Shown here: piece after piece, positions 5,626 to 6,828 of the stretch
Numbering within the stretch: position 1 is the first letter of the stretch
How the letters are laid out: each line of letters starts with the position of its first letter
Origin: Armatimonadota bacterium
Lineage (GTDB): Bacteria > Armatimonadota > Fimbriimonadia > Fimbriimonadales > Fimbriimonadaceae
Direction: 5' to 3'
Assembly: GCA_023428805.1 (NCBI GenBank)
Contig: JAEYWW010000354.1
Location: forward strand, 1 to 6,828
DNA length: 6,828 nt
Made by a program: the position numbers and the translations under genes
Notes under the pieces: model-generated
What the model was told of the DNA's origin: nothing
Seen by the model: the letters and a program-made list of their open reading frames with translations, nothing else
Database searches by the model: none

Positions 5626-5697
5626 TGGAGTGCGCGATCATTCATGTCGCGCTTTGGCATGGGCGGCGCGCCGCCTTTTTTGAGATCATGCACTCCA
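5626..5697. repeat. 72-bp multi-hairpin palindromic element, family B
   Basis: The ends are an 8-bp perfect inverted repeat, TGGAGTGC (5626-5633) and GCACTCCA (5690-5697); past a 2 x 2 mismatch GATC pairs with GATC (5636-5639, 5684-5687). Inside are two further hairpins: GCGCGA with TCGCGC (5632-5637, 5647-5652) and the GC-rich palindrome at 5662-5675. The first inner hairpin competes with part of the outer stem. The design, with matching ends around two internal hairpins, resembles a small dispersed palindromic element more than a simple terminator. It begins 9 bp past the dehydrogenase stop and ends 30 bp before the next start. Confidence 0.65.
5662..5681 (+). terminator. Intrinsic terminator of the threonine dehydrogenase gene
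   Basis: GGCGG (5662-5666) pairs with CCGCC (5671-5675) around a CGCG loop, and six T residues (5676-5681) follow directly. The whole 14-bp core is a perfect palindrome. It is 45 bp beyond the stop codon on the same strand, so it should end that transcript and keep it from running into the serine hydrolase gene. It is part of the larger palindromic element around it. Confidence 0.85.
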
Positions 5698-5727
5698 CAT
5701 CGGCTTTCTTGGTAAAACTGTTTCGCT

Positions 5728-6783
5728 ATGAAGCCCCTCATGCGTGTCGCCGCGCCGGTTCTTCTCGTCGCCATCGGTGCGCTTGCGAAAGCGCAGACGC
5801 TTGAGGAAGTCCTCGCCAAAGTCAAAGCTCCCGGGGTTTCGGTGTTCGCGGCTAAAGGCGACAAGGTGATCGTGGAGGAAGCGGCGGGGTATGCGAACCT
5901 GGAGCACAAGGTGAAGATGCGGCCCGACAGCGTGCATGAACTCGCTTCGGTCAGCAAGCAGTTCACTGCGGCGGCAATCCTGCTCCTGGCCCAAGAGGGA
6001 AAAATCAATCTGGACGACCCGCTCTCAAAGTTTTTTAGCGACTCGCACGACGATTGGAAGAAGGTCACAGTCCTGCATCTGCTCCATCATACTGCCGGGT
6101 TGCCCGACTATCTCACTGAACTCAAGGACCTGACGAAGGAGTGGTCGAACAACGAAATGATCGCCTCAATCAAGGATAAGCCGCTTGAATTTGCCCCTGA
6201 TTCGCGCTGGGCTTACAGCAATAGCGGATACATGGTTCTCGGTGTGCTGGTTGAAAAAATCTCAGGGCAATCCGCGCGTGCCTTCTATCGCGAGCGATTC
6301 TGGGAGCCGCTCGGCATGAAGAGGACGTATCTCAACGATTCCCGAGCGATTATTGACGATCGCGCGGACGGCTACGATCAGGGAAGGTTTGGACTGCAGC
6401 GGGAGGAATACACAAGCCGGTCGCTTTCCGCCGCTGGAGATGGACATGTCATGTCGACAACACGCGATCTCTGGACTTGGTGTAGGGCGCTGCATGAGGG
6501 GAAGGTTCTGAATGCTGAGTACCTGAAAAAAATGCTGACTCCCGCCCAAGCCTCGCTCAAGGAGTCGGATGGTCAGAAGCATGGCTATGCCTGCGGTTTG
6601 GTGACGACCGAGCGCAGTGATGGCGTGACGTTCTACTCTCATGAAGGGGGCTGGGCCGGCACCGCAACCTACATGGTGTACAACCCCCAGAATCAAGTGT
6701 TCTTTTCTGCGATGGCGAATAAGAGCGGAACAGATAAGAATCCCTACGCCGACTACCTTGCGAAAAAAGTACAGGAAAATTGA
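5728..6783 (+). CDS. Secreted serine hydrolase, class C beta-lactamase/penicillin-binding-protein family
   Basis: This 351-residue protein begins with a Sec signal peptide: MKPLMR, a hydrophobic core (VAAPVLLVAIGALA) and a likely cut after AKA at residue 22, with no lipobox cysteine. The mature part has the active-site set of the PF00144-type family: Ser74-Val-Ser-Lys77 (SxxK) inside ELASVSKQFTAAAI, HHTAGLPDY (120-128), Tyr163-Ser-Asn165 (YxN) and His305-Glu-Gly307 (HxG). The length suits a single-domain enzyme. Members include esterases, D-aminopeptidases, DD-peptidases and AmpC-like beta-lactamases. The sequence does not decide between these, and the HEG form of the third motif, instead of KTG, makes an esterase or peptidase more likely than a true beta-lactamase. 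It is probably periplasmic. The terminator upstream implies its own promoter in the 30-50 bp before the start, where I see only a weak TAAAAC. No Shine-Dalgarno sequence is visible; Met5 is an alternative start. Confidence 0.93.
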   Translation: MKPLMRVAAPVLLVAIGALAKAQTLEEVLAKVKAPGVSVFAAKGDKVIVEEAAGYANLEHKVKMRPDSVHELASVSKQFTAAAILLLAQEGKINLDDPLSKFFSDSHDDWKKVTVLHLLHHTAGLPDYLTELKDLTKEWSNNEMIASIKDKPLEFAPDSRWAYSNSGYMVLGVLVEKISGQSARAFYRERFWEPLGMKRTYLNDSRAIIDDRADGYDQGRFGLQREEYTSRSLSAAGDGHVMSTTRDLWTWCRALHEGKVLNAEYLKKMLTPAQASLKESDGQKHGYACGLVTTERSDGVTFYSHEGGWAGTATYMVYNPQNQVFFSAMANKSGTDKNPYADYLAKKVQEN

Positions 6784-6800
6784 ATGCACTTTTTCAAAAG

Positions 6801-6824
6801 CATGATGGATACTGAATCATCATG
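6801..6824. repeat. Small inverted repeat after the serine hydrolase gene
   Basis: CATGATG (6801-6807) and CATCATG (6818-6824) are perfect 7-bp inverted partners around a 10-nt loop, 17 bp past the stop. It could be the start of a terminator or an operator for the next gene. No T-run is seen before the window ends four bases later. Confidence 0.35.
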
Positions 6825-6828
6825 AGTA

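Noticed and set aside
4616..5641. Minus-strand open frame of 341 codons opposite the threonine dehydrogenase gene
   Set aside because: The plus-strand protein has the full family motif set in the same stretch; the minus frame is a GC-driven shadow that ends in non-coding DNA.
5728..6783. Calling the serine hydrolase a beta-lactamase resistance gene
   Set aside because: The SxxK and YxN motifs are shared by many esterases and peptidases, and the third motif is HEG rather than KTG, so resistance is not supported.
6784..6825. 13-codon frame starting ATG directly after the serine hydrolase stop
   Set aside because: Too short, no coding signature, and it overlaps the small inverted repeat.

Overview
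The window looks like ordinary chromosomal sequence from a GC-rich Gram-negative bacterium. My best guess is Verrucomicrobiota or a close PVC relative. The guess rests on three things seen here: housekeeping proteins with lineage-like insertions, almost no Shine-Dalgarno sequences before the starts, and small palindromic repeats in the gaps between genes. The assignment comes from reading and memory, not from a search. I found no defence locus, prophage, CRISPR array, tRNA, rRNA or transposase.

Layout. Positions 1-113 hold the 3' end of a membrane-protein gene (+). It is followed by ispG (158-1453, +; MEP isoprenoid pathway), whose stop codon overlaps the start of a small two-helix membrane protein (1450-1746, +). 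The next gap carries a 62-bp palindromic element and a clear intrinsic terminator that faces left. That terminator ends a secreted TlpA/ResA-like thioredoxin-fold protein (3183-1987, -). The thioredoxin gene diverges from glyQ (3256-4200, +; glycyl-tRNA synthetase alpha subunit) across only 72 bp. After glyQ comes a 469-bp non-coding stretch, the most unusual part of the window. It holds an exactly 20-bp-periodic array, a nested inverted repeat joined to that array, and a second, longer copy of the palindromic element seen after the small membrane protein. Then come an SDR-type L-threonine 3-dehydrogenase (4670-5617, +), a 72-bp multi-hairpin element containing a strong terminator, and a secreted class-C-beta-lactamase-family serine hydrolase (5728-6783, +).

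The genes do not form one pathway. IspG makes isoprenoid precursor, GlyQ charges glycine onto tRNA, and threonine dehydrogenase feeds the route from threonine to glycine. The last two therefore share glycine as a theme, but they are separated by the repeat-rich gap and need not be co-regulated. The thioredoxin-like protein and the serine hydrolase are both predicted to act outside the cytoplasm. The novelty here is in the intergenic repeat structures rather than the proteins.
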